Source of the DNA: Clostridia bacterium
GTDB lineage: Bacteria; Bacillota; Clostridia; Oscillospirales; CAG-272
NCBI GenBank assembly: GCA_017456905.1
Contig: JAFTIL010000082.1
Coordinates: 1 to 44,143, forward strand
DNA length: 44,143 nucleotides
Direction: 5' to 3'
The notes under the pieces were generated by a model that had not been told where the DNA came from, made no database searches, and was given only the letters and a program-made list of their open reading frames with translations. The position numbers and the translations under genes were made by a program. Each line of letters begins with the position of its first letter. The stretch's first letter is position 1. Below, piece by piece: positions 34,650-42,301 of this stretch.

Positions 34650-36871
34650 ATCTGACCCACCTTCAGCTCGCAGGAGGCTTCCGTCTGCGTGGCGGTCAGG
34701 GGCATGACCTGTCCGTCGGGCAACTCCAGGGTGGCCTTCATGGGGCTGTTTTCGGGGAGAGTGACACTGACCTTCAACTCGCCATCAGTCTTTTCCCAAG
34801 CCACGGAAATGACACCGTAAGGCGTGGGAACGGTCCCCTTGGCCCAGGTCAGACCCAGATCCGCCACGTGGGGCTTGATACGCACCGAGGCATAACCGTC
34901 CCCGGTGGGATACACACCCAGCACCATGGCGGAGAACTCATAAGCGGGAGCAGAGCTCCAGCCGTGGCACTCACTTCGGGGGGAGTCGGGGTTTTCACAC
35001 CAGGTAGTACAATGGAGATCCAGCATATGCTCCCAGCCCGCAAAGAGCTTGGGGGCATAATGATAGCGGTTGGACTTTTCCAGGGCGCGGAACATATAGT
35101 GGTTCATGGAGAAGGTACAGACAGACACGGGGACGTCACCGCTGAAGGTGCGGTCCACCAGCTTGCCTGCCTCTTCGCCGCTGACAGCGCCTGACAGGAC
35201 AGCCCACAGGGTGGTGTGCTGGCTGTATTCGCATCGGGAGGGCGTGTTCTTGTAGAGGCCTACCTCGGCATCATAACACAAACGGTTGACGTTCTCGATC
35301 ATCTCACGCGCACGGCGATCATATTCGACGGCGCGCTCGGGTCTGCCCATTTTGCTTGCCAACTCAGCGGCGGCCTTGAGGGCGGCAGCATACATAAGAC
35401 AGGTGACAGTCAAGGGCTCCTCGTTACCGCCGAGAGGGGTACCGAAGGGCCAAGCGGGGACCCAGTCCACGAAAGCCCAGTAAGGTGTGGGATCAATGAG
35501 GCCATCGGCGTTAATGAGGTTAGAGAAGCCTTCCAGGGCTTTATCAACCGTACCCATGAGCGTCCCCGCTTTGGCCATCTCTCCCGTATAGCGGAGATAG
35601 TCACGGAGCATCAGCACCCAGAAGAGGGTGAAATCGGGAATGATCTGCACGTCCACCGAGGGGTAGTTGGCTTGGAGCATACCGTCGTGGATCTGGGAAT
35701 GAGCCAGATCGGTGACGCTCTTGAAGGGCATGAGGGTATCCGAACCGAGGCGGAAGGTAAACAGCATCTCCAAGGCGCTGTCCATATCGTACTGCTGTTG
35801 CTCGTAGAAGGGACAGTCCACGTACATCTCGTGCATACAGCAGAGGACGGTGTTGCGGCTGATCTTCCACATCTCGTTGTAGCGGTCGTTGGAGCAGACA
35901 AAACTGCCTGCTTCATCCAAGGGATAGAAGTAGGTACCGTAGTTGAGGTCCTTCAATTCAAACTCGGCATCGGCGGGATATTCCAGGCGGATGAAGCGGA
36001 AGGAGCGGTACCAGAAGGGGGAGAAGGACTGATCCTTACCGGTGGCGTGCAAAGTGTCCACAACTCCGTCCAGGCGAGCGGTGGGATCGTCATAGGCATC
36101 ACGGCGTCCCTTATAGCGCTGGCCTTCCTCGTTTTCCACCGAGTAGCACTCGGAGTAGATCACACGAACAATAGACTCTGCTTTGGCCTTGAAGCTCAGG
36201 GTCACCTTGGCGGTAGTATACGTACCTGCATCCAGCTCAACAAAGCCCTCGCCCTGTCTGACCACGGTCATGGGCTTGCGGGGGAACTCCTTCATCTGGG
36301 GGATGGGGCGAGGGGCAATCGGATATTTCTCGCGGAGACCAAAGTGGCGGTAGCCGCTCTTGTTGGCAAAGGGCTCGTACATTCCCTTAACGGTTTGAGG
36401 AACGAGGACGGGGTCGCCGTAGACCTCCTCCAAGGGAGCGACGGAGGTATGAACACCGGGCCAATGGTACATCCGCACGCTATCGTCACGGACGCAGGAC
36501 CAGGTCTCGTCGGAGCCGAGATGGGTGGTCTCGCCGTTTTGGTTCAGATCGCCGTGGAACCAGAAGGCGGCCTTGGAGCCACGGTACAGAGAAATGAAGG
36601 ATCCCTCCTGCACGTGGAGGACTCTGGCGCGGAGAGTGTTCTTCCCTGCCTTCAGGCAGGGGGTCAGATCAACGGTCTCGTAGTAACGGACGTACTGGGA
36701 GCCCTGGCAGGGGCCTTCACAGACCAAGACCTCGTTAAGATACAGCTGATATCGGGTGTCGGCGCACACGTGGGCAGAAAGTGTCGCGCCTTCGGCGGCT
36801 TCAAAGGTTTTGGTAAAATCATAGAGACGGGATTGCAGGCAGATCTCGTCGGCGCAGATCCATAAGCTCAT
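34646..36871 (-). CDS. Glycoside hydrolase family 78 alpha-L-rhamnosidase-like protein
   Basis: A 741-residue multi-domain protein. The N-terminal beta-sandwich (about 1-180; YQLYLNEVLVCEGPC) is the lectin-like domain of GH78 enzymes. A second beta domain follows, and the (alpha/alpha)6 barrel begins near residue 320 (NDRYNEMWKISRNTVLCCMH). The acid region DCPFYEQQQYDMDSALEM corresponds to the DCPxRE..GD motif of the family, with Tyr-Glu-Gln in place of the usual Arg-Glu. WVDWVPAWP-like FVDWVPAWPFG and ECHGWSSAP lie further on, the latter typical of the barrel's end. A C-terminal beta domain ends the chain. No signal peptide. Removal of rhamnose from plant glycosides or pectin side chains is the likely role. 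GAAAGGAAGG precedes the ATG; it heads the five-gene operon. Confidence 0.87.
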   Translation of the reverse strand: MSLWICADEICLQSRLYDFTKTFEAAEGATLSAHVCADTRYQLYLNEVLVCEGPCQGSQYVRYYETVDLTPCLKAGKNTLRARVLHVQEGSFISLYRGSKAAFWFHGDLNQNGETTHLGSDETWSCVRDDSVRMYHWPGVHTSVAPLEEVYGDPVLVPQTVKGMYEPFANKSGYRHFGLREKYPIAPRPIPQMKEFPRKPMTVVRQGEGFVELDAGTYTTAKVTLSFKAKAESIVRVIYSECYSVENEEGQRYKGRRDAYDDPTARLDGVVDTLHATGKDQSFSPFWYRSFRFIRLEYPADAEFELKDLNYGTYFYPLDEAGSFVCSNDRYNEMWKISRNTVLCCMHEMYVDCPFYEQQQYDMDSALEMLFTFRLGSDTLMPFKSVTDLAHSQIHDGMLQANYPSVDVQIIPDFTLFWVLMLRDYLRYTGEMAKAGTLMGTVDKALEGFSNLINADGLIDPTPYWAFVDWVPAWPFGTPLGGNEEPLTVTCLMYAAALKAAAELASKMGRPERAVEYDRRAREMIENVNRLCYDAEVGLYKNTPSRCEYSQHTTLWAVLSGAVSGEEAGKLVDRTFSGDVPVSVCTFSMNHYMFRALEKSNRYHYAPKLFAGWEHMLDLHCTTWCENPDSPRSECHGWSSAPAYEFSAMVLGVYPTGDGYASVRIKPHVADLGLTWAKGTVPTPYGVISVAWEKTDGELKVSVTLPENSPMKATLELPDGQVMPLTATQTEASCELKVGQI

Positions 36872-36902
36872 GGGAAATCCTTCCTTTCATGGGATTGAAT
36901 AT

Positions 36903-36931
36903 ATTATACCGTTTTTCAGAGAGATTGTCAA
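36903..36931 (-). promoter_or_regulatory. Sigma-A promoter of the GH78 operon
   Basis: Minus strand TTGACA (36926-36931), 17-bp spacer, TATAAT (36903-36908), 31 bp before the GH78 ATG. Confidence 0.88.
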
Positions 36932-36977
36932 CGGGGTTTAAAGATTTGGGTAATCTACTTTTCTCTGCAGATAAGCA

Positions 36978-37403
36978 TTATATCAATACTCCCTTGCAAT
37001 GGTCCACTTCATGTTGAATGATCTGCGCCGTCCAGCCGGTGAAGTTTTTCGTGCGCGTTTGCATTTCGGGGGTCTGATATTGCACCTTGATGGTCTTATA
37101 GCGCTTGCACTTCCGAGGGCCACCGAGAAGCGATAGGCAACCTTCCTCGGTGTCGTATGCGCCGTCCTTCTTGATGATCTCGGGATTGAACATCACGGTA
37201 TACGTGGGAGCTCGTCCGCTCTCGTCAAGAAAGGCGATGATACGCTTGCGCACGCCGATCATATTCGCTGCCATACCGACACAGCTTTCTTTGTGCGCCA
37301 TCAGCGTATCCAGCAAGTCCTGTGCGACCTGCAAATCTTCTTTTGTTGCGACCTCAGACTTCCCTGCAAGGAAGATGGGATCGTGCATCAGTTCTTTTAT
37401 CAT
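36978..37403 (-). CDS. def: Peptide-deformylase-like protein with altered motif 1
   Basis: A 141-residue member of the peptide deformylase family, which removes the formyl group from nascent proteins. Motif 2 EGCLSLLGG and motif 3 QHEVDH supply the metal ligands and catalytic Glu. Motif 1, usually GxGxAAxQ, reads CVGMAANM: the first Gly is Cys and the conserved Gln is Met. That Gln normally helps hold the formyl oxygen, so activity may be altered; this variant form may represent the shorter second deformylase of Clostridia. GGAG precedes the ATG at 37403, which overlaps the preceding stop codon. Its first 56 bp, including the ribosome site, are duplicated at 37759-37814. It is the last gene of the operon; I see no terminator. 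Confidence 0.85.
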   Translation of the reverse strand: MIKELMHDPIFLAGKSEVATKEDLQVAQDLLDTLMAHKESCVGMAANMIGVRKRIIAFLDESGRAPTYTVMFNPEIIKKDGAYDTEEGCLSLLGGPRKCKRYKTIKVQYQTPEMQTRTKNFTGWTAQIIQHEVDHCKGVLI

Positions 37404-37735
37404 TTGTTTTCTCCAATATAATCTCCCAGACGCTCCATAGGCTCGCAACCGTCGATTTCTTCCACAGTTACAGTATCCCAAACTTCGAAAAGAGATTTTC
37501 CGTCAAATACCTTAGCGTTTGAAAACTCTTCAAACGTGGGATAATCAAATGCATTTTTGCCATCCGCGGTGAGGCCAAACCAATAAACGTCTTGGGCCGT
37601 CACTTTATCGGGCATTTTCCCCATCCAGCATGAATCAAACCTTGTGATTCCATTGACAGAGAACAATATCTCGACACAGTATTTACCTTGCGTTTCAAAT
37701 GCAAATAGTTGCTTGATTTGATTAAATGTTATCAT
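37400..37735 (-). CDS. Small hypothetical protein between direct repeats of the def start
   Basis: A 111-residue soluble protein, acidic and rich in Phe, Trp and Tyr (KVTAQDVYWFGLTADGKNAF; YPTFEEFSNAKVFDGKSLFE). I do not recognise a family; it may be a small immunity or DUF-type protein. AAGGAG precedes the ATG at 37735. Its stop overlaps the def ATG (ATGA). It is flanked by 56-bp direct repeats made of the junction sequence GGAGAAAAC and the first codons of def, so it looks inserted between the kinase and def genes. Confidence 0.75.
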   Translation of the reverse strand: MITFNQIKQLFAFETQGKYCVEILFSVNGITRFDSCWMGKMPDKVTAQDVYWFGLTADGKNAFDYPTFEEFSNAKVFDGKSLFEVWDTVTVEEIDGCEPMERLGDYIGENK

Positions 37736-37745
37736 ATATTTCTCC

Positions 37746-37802
37746 TTAACTCACCACTTTCCCTACAAGGAAGATCGGATCGTGCATCAGTTCTTTTATC
37801 AT
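37746..37802 (-). pseudogene. Duplicated 5' fragment of def (18-codon remnant)
   Basis: Encodes MIKELMHDPIFLVGKVVS and stops; the first 12 residues are identical to the start of the intact def. The DNA at 37759-37814 matches 37360-37415 at about 51-52 of 56 positions, including GGAGAAAAC upstream. The ATG overlaps the stop codon of the kinase gene, which is how the intact def overlaps its own upstream gene. Confidence 0.82.
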
Positions 37803-38293
37803 AAGTTTTCTCCATTTAAGAACGCATCGGCTTGTTCTCTGCTTTTAAAAATAACAACCGTTTTTCCGTCTTTATATTTGTCGATTAGCGCATATATCGT
37901 GGGCAGATTTTTGTTTGGAAATTCCTCGATCTCTCTTTTTAAGTTAGGATCGAGTTCGGTATCAATCCACGGCATATCGTAGCGTTCCTTACCAAGACGG
38001 GAGATTGCTCCATCAAGGCAGACCTCCACGGGTAGATCAAACAGAAAGACCGTGTCGCACACGGAAATCCGACTTTCTATCGTTCGACTATAATTCCCGT
38101 CTACGATCCAAGAATCAAGCGCAAGTATCTCCGCGAGGCGAGCATCGTATTCTTCTCTTGAAATATGGGTTCTGTCGGGCTTGTGCCAAATGGCATCAAG
38201 ATAATAAAGCGGCAGTCCGATTTTATCTTTCAGTTTCTCCGCAAAGGTCGTTTTCCCAGAACCGGGGCAGCCGATGACTATAACTTTTTTCAT
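37799..38293 (-). CDS. P-loop NMP-kinase-like protein (FlaR/topology modulator type)
   Basis: A 164-residue nucleotide-binding protein. Walker A is GCPGSGKTT (8-16). YYLDAIWHKPDRTHISREEY and WIVDGNYSRTIESRI are characteristic of the adenylate-kinase-like family often annotated as DNA topology modulation protein; IFKSREQADAFL is the typical end. The biochemical substrate is unknown. I prefer ATG 38293, which overlaps the upstream stop codon by one base (TGATG), over the GTG one codon earlier. It ends in GENL, whose codons are part of the repeated junction shared with def. Confidence 0.88.
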   Translation of the reverse strand: MKKVIVIGCPGSGKTTFAEKLKDKIGLPLYYLDAIWHKPDRTHISREEYDARLAEILALDSWIVDGNYSRTIESRISVCDTVFLFDLPVEVCLDGAISRLGKERYDMPWIDTELDPNLKREIEEFPNKNLPTIYALIDKYKDGKTVVIFKSREQADAFLNGENL

Positions 38294-38763
38294 CACAATT
38301 TGCTCTCAATAAATCTGATTTTATCGGCATCCTTTTTCTGCCGTACGTTCACACGGTAGCCGTCTTTACTCGATTGTTTATACACAGCAAGATACTGCTC
38401 GAGTGACAACAATAAGAAGCGAACGCCGTCTACTTCGTGCACCTCAATATCTTCTGTGTTGATACCTGCAAAGAATTCGAGATCCTCGATATCGGCATAG
38501 GAATATGTCACGCAGTCACGAACAAATGCATGCTCATGCTCATCCGCAAGCACATATCCATGTTCTTCTAAAACTGCCTTAAACCCCTGCCAACGATCGG
38601 TGATAAATACGCGCGGAACAAGTATGTCGATATCGTCCGCATCGAGAGCATCGCCTGTCAGATACTCCAACCCAAGCGAACCGTACAGCAGAGGAACAAT
38701 ATTAAACTTGTCCGACAGAAGTCGGGCGTTTTCAAAAAAGAGATTGAATTTGTTTGTACTCAT
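38293..38763 (-). CDS. Nucleotidyltransferase-like protein
   Basis: A 156-residue protein with the pattern LLYGSLGLEYLTGDALDADD then IDILVP, which matches the GS...DxD core of minor nucleotidyltransferases (MNT/AbiEii-like fold). The order and spacing of the acids support metal binding, but the family is broad and some members have no known activity. C-terminal sequence YRVNVRQKKDADKIRFIESK resembles the helical end of such proteins. It overlaps both neighbours by one to four bases, in a tight operon. Confidence 0.75.
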   Translation of the reverse strand: MSTNKFNLFFENARLLSDKFNIVPLLYGSLGLEYLTGDALDADDIDILVPRVFITDRWQGFKAVLEEHGYVLADEHEHAFVRDCVTYSYADIEDLEFFAGINTEDIEVHEVDGVRFLLLSLEQYLAVYKQSSKDGYRVNVRQKKDADKIRFIESKL

Positions 38764-39131
38764 TTTCGGCAGTAAACGTCGATAGCGGCAGAAGCAAACA
38801 CGGCAGTTCCTTCTCCATGCTTATCAATGTTCTTCTTGAATCGTTCGTCAGCAATATACATCTTGCCAAGCCCTGCAAGGATCTCGTCTGTACAGGTATA
38901 GTAGTTGGTGGTAATGTGCGCCTGAAGCTTGGCAACAAGCGCCTGTGCCTCGGTAGAATCGGCACTTACACCGTTCTCCTTGCACGCGGCAAACTCGGCA
39001 AAGATCGCCATCATGCCATCGTTTGCTTCTCCCCACTTCTCTTTTGTGTAGTTTTTTGTTTTCCGCTCGTACTCGCGATAGGCATCAGTGTTACCCCAAC
39101 GAGAGCGAGCTTCGGTTTCATAGTTCTTCAT
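38760..39131 (-). CDS. TipAS-type antibiotic-recognition domain protein
   Basis: A 123-residue all-helical protein matching the TipAS domain, which in TipA regulators binds thiopeptide antibiotics. The hallmarks are a WG-N-T-DAYREYERKTKNYTKEKW stretch (cut here), the NDGMMAIFAEFAACK helix and HITTNYYTCTDEILAGLGKMY. No DNA-binding domain is attached, so it may work as a drug-sequestering protein. I start at ATG 39131, overlapping the Nudix stop codon by four bases; the longer frame lies in antisense of a different reading frame and lacks support. Confidence 0.87.
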   Translation of the reverse strand: MKNYETEARSRWGNTDAYREYERKTKNYTKEKWGEANDGMMAIFAEFAACKENGVSADSTEAQALVAKLQAHITTNYYTCTDEILAGLGKMYIADERFKKNIDKHGEGTAVFASAAIDVYCRK

Positions 39132-39514
39132 TTGTAGACCTCGCAAATCTTTGCAAGTATTTCTTCGTCTGCCGGGCAGAACTCGTAATTCGGAATTTCG
39201 CTCGGCGTGATCCATTGGATATCGTTGTGCTCCAGCTTCTGCGGTTCACCATCGGCTATGGTGGCATTGAACAGCGTCAGATGCACTGTCAAGTCAGGAT
39301 ACTCGTGTACGACATCCATAAATGCATCACCAACGGACAGCGTCACGGCAAGCTCTTCTCTGCACTCGCGGATAAGAGCTTGTTCTTTTGTTTCTCCCGG
39401 CTCAACCTTACCACCGACGAACTCCCAAAGAAGTCCTCTTGCCTTATGCGCCGGGCGTTGACAGATCATAAATTTATCACCCTGCCAAATGAGTGCAGCT
39501 ACTACTTCAGTCAT
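39128..39514 (-). CDS. Nudix hydrolase, MutT-like
   Basis: A 128-residue enzyme likely to hydrolyse oxidised or other nucleoside triphosphates to monophosphates (8-oxo-dGTP type). The Nudix box is GGKVEPGETKEQALIRECRE then ELAVTLS, with the last Gly replaced by Ala. The flanking RGLLWEFVGGKVEPG is characteristic of MutT-like proteins. GGAGGTG lies before the ATG at 39514; the earlier in-frame ATG lies in the promoter. It heads the operon, with a promoter at 39545-39573. Confidence 0.92.
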   Translation of the reverse strand: MTEVVAALIWQGDKFMICQRPAHKARGLLWEFVGGKVEPGETKEQALIRECREELAVTLSVGDAFMDVVHEYPDLTVHLTLFNATIADGEPQKLEHNDIQWITPSEIPNYEFCPADEEILAKICEVYK

Positions 39515-39544
39515 GCCAACACCTCCAATTTTTTCTGATAAATC

Positions 39545-39573
39545 ATTATACCACAAAAATCTTAACTTTTCAA
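39545..39573 (-). promoter_or_regulatory. Sigma-A promoter of the Nudix-TipAS-kinase operon
   Basis: Minus strand TTGAAA (39568-39573), 17-bp spacer, TATAAT (39545-39550). Confidence 0.8.
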
Positions 39574-39654
39574 TGCTTACAAGGCAATTCACCTTTTACG
39601 TTTTTGGCCGTTTCATCGTATTGAGTTTCTATCAATTTATCTCCCCTTCCCGCA

Positions 39655-39683
39655 TTGACAAAATCCTCGTTTTGTGCTATCAT
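39655..39683 (+). promoter_or_regulatory. Sigma-A promoter of nth
   Basis: TTGACA (39655-39660), 17-bp spacer, TATCAT (39678-39683), 27 bp before the ATG. It diverges from the Nudix operon promoter. Confidence 0.82.
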
Positions 39684-39710
39684 ATCATCATCATAGAAAA
39701 GGAGCCCATC

Positions 39711-40472
39711 ATGCCCTCTAAAGCTGTTAAAAAGAAAGCCTACACATCCCAAAAAGCCGCCCGGGAGAAAGCGGCTATGGCTGTTGATATACTGAAAGAC
39801 CTTTACCCCGCCGCCGTCTGTGCCCTGGAATGGTGCGGCGAGGGTTACCGTACCACCACACATGAAAGCCCCACCCGTGACGAGGGCTACGTTCCCTCTC
39901 CCGAGCTTCTGAAGGAAAGCTGGAAGCTTCTGGTCATGGGACGGCTGTCGGCTCAATGCACCGACGCACGGGTGAACATCGTTTGCAAGGAGCTTTTCGA
40001 AAAATTTCCCACGGTGGAGTCCATGGCCGAGGGGGATATCCTCGACATTGAGGCCATCGTCCGTCCCTGCGGGCTATACCACACCAAGGCCCAGAACATC
40101 AAGGATGCTTGCAACATTTTGGTCAAGGAATACGGTGGTATTGTCCCTTGCGATATGGACGCTCTCCTTTCCCTGCCCGGGGTGGGGCGCAAGATTGCCA
40201 ATCTCCTCATGGGGGACGTCTATCGGGTTCCCGGTGTGGTGGCTGACACCCATTGCATCCGCATTTGCGGGCGTCTCGGTTTTTATCCCGAGGACGTAAA
40301 GGATCCAACCAAAGTGGAGATCATCATGTCGGGATTCATTGAGCCTCGGGAGCAGAGTGATTTCTGTCACAGGATCGTTCAGTTCGGACGTGATGTATGT
40401 ATGGCACGGAGTCCTGCTTGCGAGGGGTGTCCGATGCGGGAGATTTGTAAGCATCATAAAAGCCCAAAATAA
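39711..40472 (+). CDS. nth: Endonuclease III
   Basis: A bifunctional DNA glycosylase/AP lyase that removes oxidised pyrimidines in base excision repair. The HhH motif is LPGVGRKIANLLMGD with the catalytic Lys161, and Asp179 is in VVADTH, the expected 18 residues later. The C-terminal iron-sulfur cluster is complete: Cys230, 237, 240 and 246 (C-x6-C-x2-C-x5-C). At 253 residues it is about 40 longer than usual, because of a basic N-terminal extension and an insert (TTHESPTRDEGYVPS) before SAQCTD. AAAGGAG precedes the ATG at 39711. Confidence 0.95.
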   Translation: MPSKAVKKKAYTSQKAAREKAAMAVDILKDLYPAAVCALEWCGEGYRTTTHESPTRDEGYVPSPELLKESWKLLVMGRLSAQCTDARVNIVCKELFEKFPTVESMAEGDILDIEAIVRPCGLYHTKAQNIKDACNILVKEYGGIVPCDMDALLSLPGVGRKIANLLMGDVYRVPGVVADTHCIRICGRLGFYPEDVKDPTKVEIIMSGFIEPREQSDFCHRIVQFGRDVCMARSPACEGCPMREICKHHKSPK

Positions 40473-40476
40473 GCGA

Positions 40477-40503
40477 AAAGCAGAAGGCTTGCCTTCTGCT
40501 TTT
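40477..40503. terminator. Bidirectional terminator between nth and rlmH
   Basis: Stem AAAGCAGAAGGC / GCCTTCTGCTTT around a 2-nt loop with A and T runs on both sides, four bp after nth and just before the rlmH stop codon. It serves both convergent units. Confidence 0.88.
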
Positions 40504-40505
40504 AC

Positions 40506-40991
40506 TTATTTGTGATATTTCGTTCCCTTACTGATCTGGCAGCAGCGATACACCGCCTCGTACAGCACCACCCGCATAAGCTGGTGGGGGAAGGTCAGCT
40601 TGGACACCGAAAGCCGAAGTTTGGCGGCGTTTTTAACCTCGGGGGCAAGTCCATGGGACGAACCGATGACAAAGCACAATTCGCTTGCCTCCTGCCCTGC
40701 TCTCTCCAAAAGGACCGAAAGCTCGGGAGAATCGTACTGCTTTCCTTCCACGCAGAGAGCCACGAGATATGCGCGAGGCGGGACGGCGGCAAGGATGGCT
40801 TGGGCCTCCTTGCTGAGAGCGGTTTTGATCTCAGTTTCAGAGGGATCGTCGGGGAGCTTACACTCCTTCAACTCGATCTCCTCCACGCGGCACATACCCG
40901 ACAAACGCTTTTTATATTCGGCGGCGGCCTCGCGGAGATAGGACTCCTTGAGATTGCCCACGGTGATAAACTTGATGGGCGTGTTGATCAT
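40506..40991 (-). CDS. rlmH: 23S rRNA pseudouridine1915 N3-methyltransferase
   Basis: A 161-residue SPOUT methyltransferase that modifies pseudouridine 1915 in helix 69 of 23S rRNA. SELCFVIGSSHGLAPEVKN is the trefoil knot with the SAM site; the family's usual G-G-x-x-G is here G-S-S-H-G. KLTFPHQLMRVVLYEAVYRC with the final YHK is the highly conserved C-terminus. It overlaps the walJ-like gene by ATGA, a pairing seen across Firmicutes. GGAGGTG precedes the ATG. Confidence 0.96.
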   Translation of the reverse strand: MINTPIKFITVGNLKESYLREAAAEYKKRLSGMCRVEEIELKECKLPDDPSETEIKTALSKEAQAILAAVPPRAYLVALCVEGKQYDSPELSVLLERAGQEASELCFVIGSSHGLAPEVKNAAKLRLSVSKLTFPHQLMRVVLYEAVYRCCQISKGTKYHK

Positions 40992-41833
40992 ACAGACACC
41001 TCCGCACGATGCTTTTCTATGGGCATATGGGGATCACCCACCAACATGGTCACGTCCACAGGAGAGGCCACCATCAAACGGACGGGTAAGCCTGCCAGGG
41101 CGCAGGAGGTCTCGTCGTAGGCGATATCGGGGACATTGTTGTGCTCAGACAGATGCGCTAAAAGCAACTGTCTCATGCCGTGCTCATAAAGCTCACAGGC
41201 AAAATAGGCACAGTCGCGATTAGACAGGTGACCCTTACGGGAAAGGATACGCACTTTAAGATCGTAGGGATACAAGCCGTTTTTCAGCATTTCCTCGTCA
41301 TGATTGGACTCCAGCACCACGGTCTCACAGCCAAAGAGACCTTTTTTGATATCCTCCGAAACGTAGCCGATATCCGTGGCGTAGCCCACGTGATGATCTC
41401 CGTCCTCGGCGGCAACGGTGAAGCGGAAGCCCATAGAGTCACGGCTGTCATGAGGAGTCTTGAATGCAGTAACGGTCACGTCTCCGATGTGTACGTTGAC
41501 CTCCTCGGGCGTGCGGTACATTTGCAGGCAGGAACAAAGCGCCTCGGGCTGTGTATCTCTGTAGCGCAGGGCGCTCTTATAGAGCATATGTACGGGAATG
41601 GGATGCTTTTTGGTCAGCACCTCCAAGGCACCCACGTGGTCATTGTGGTCGTGGGTGATAAAGATCGCGTCGATGGTGTCAACGTCCACCCCGATAGACT
41701 TAAGAGCGCCTATCAAAGTGCGGGTACACTTTCCTGCATCAATGAGGATACGGGCGTGGGCTGTTTCCAGATAGGCGGCGTTGCCCGTGGAGCCAGAATA
41801 GAGGGTACATAAGCGGTAAGGTGTCGTGCTCAT
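40988..41833 (-). CDS. walJ: MBL-fold hydrolase of the WalJ/YycJ type
   Basis: A 281-residue metallo-beta-lactamase-fold protein. LYSGSTGNAAYLET at the N-terminus, THDHNDHVGAL with the zinc ligands, then PHDSRDSMGFRF, GYATDIGYVS, ESNHDEEML and KGHLSNRD are all hallmarks of the YycJ/WalJ family, which in Bacilli lies downstream of the WalKR cell-wall regulators and has 5'-3' exonuclease-like activity. Here walRK are not nearby, but rlmH follows at once, as in other Firmicutes. It lies 10 bp after the membrane protein gene. Confidence 0.93.
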   Translation of the reverse strand: MSTTPYRLCTLYSGSTGNAAYLETAHARILIDAGKCTRTLIGALKSIGVDVDTIDAIFITHDHNDHVGALEVLTKKHPIPVHMLYKSALRYRDTQPEALCSCLQMYRTPEEVNVHIGDVTVTAFKTPHDSRDSMGFRFTVAAEDGDHHVGYATDIGYVSEDIKKGLFGCETVVLESNHDEEMLKNGLYPYDLKVRILSRKGHLSNRDCAYFACELYEHGMRQLLLAHLSEHNNVPDIAYDETSCALAGLPVRLMVASPVDVTMLVGDPHMPIEKHRAEVSV

Positions 41834-41843
41834 AGATAGCCTC

Positions 41844-42284
41844 TCAGTTCAGGAAGAAATTGGACAACCAGCCATCCCACACAAAAAGATAAAGTGCCTC
41901 GGCCATAAAGACCACCACAAAGGGAATGATCAGCACCATCATCCAACGAGACTTCTCTGCACGTCGCTTGTTGGCCGCCACAAATTCCTTCTTTTTTTCC
42001 TCGCTCCAGGACTCAGGCAGCATTTCCTCGGTCACGTCTTTGTTGACAAATCCACGGTTATAAGCGATATACGACACCAAGAGGACGGCAAAGACCAGCA
42101 TATAAGCGCCCATGACGGCCATAGTGATCAGTTCTCCGGGGAAAACTGTCATGATACCATAATAAAGCACCAGCAAAACAATGCTCATGATCAAAACAAC
42201 GATGGCCCGTTTTTTTGCTTCGGGAGTGATGGGCTTTTTTTCGGGGATAGGACGTTCGGGGCGGTTTGATTTAGGAAAAAACAT
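41844..42284 (-). CDS. Small membrane protein
   Basis: A 146-residue protein with a basic, Pro-rich N-terminus (PERPIPEKKPITPEAKKR), two central membrane helices (about 28-48 and 53-73), a charged cytoplasmic loop (SEEKKKEFVAANKRRAEKSR) and a third helix near the C-terminus (about 115-135). No known family recognised. I start at ATG 42284 because GAAAGGA lies just upstream; the longer frame extends into galK. It is 17 bp after galK and probably cotranscribed. Confidence 0.82.
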   Translation of the reverse strand: MFFPKSNRPERPIPEKKPITPEAKKRAIVVLIMSIVLLVLYYGIMTVFPGELITMAVMGAYMLVFAVLLVSYIAYNRGFVNKDVTEEMLPESWSEEKKKEFVAANKRRAEKSRWMMVLIIPFVVVFMAEALYLFVWDGWLSNFFLN

Positions 42285-42301
42285 GAAATGATCCTTTCGT
42301 A

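Noticed and set aside
35216-36865. 549-codon open frame antisense to GH78
   Set aside because: Lies wholly in a well-supported gene and lacks motifs.
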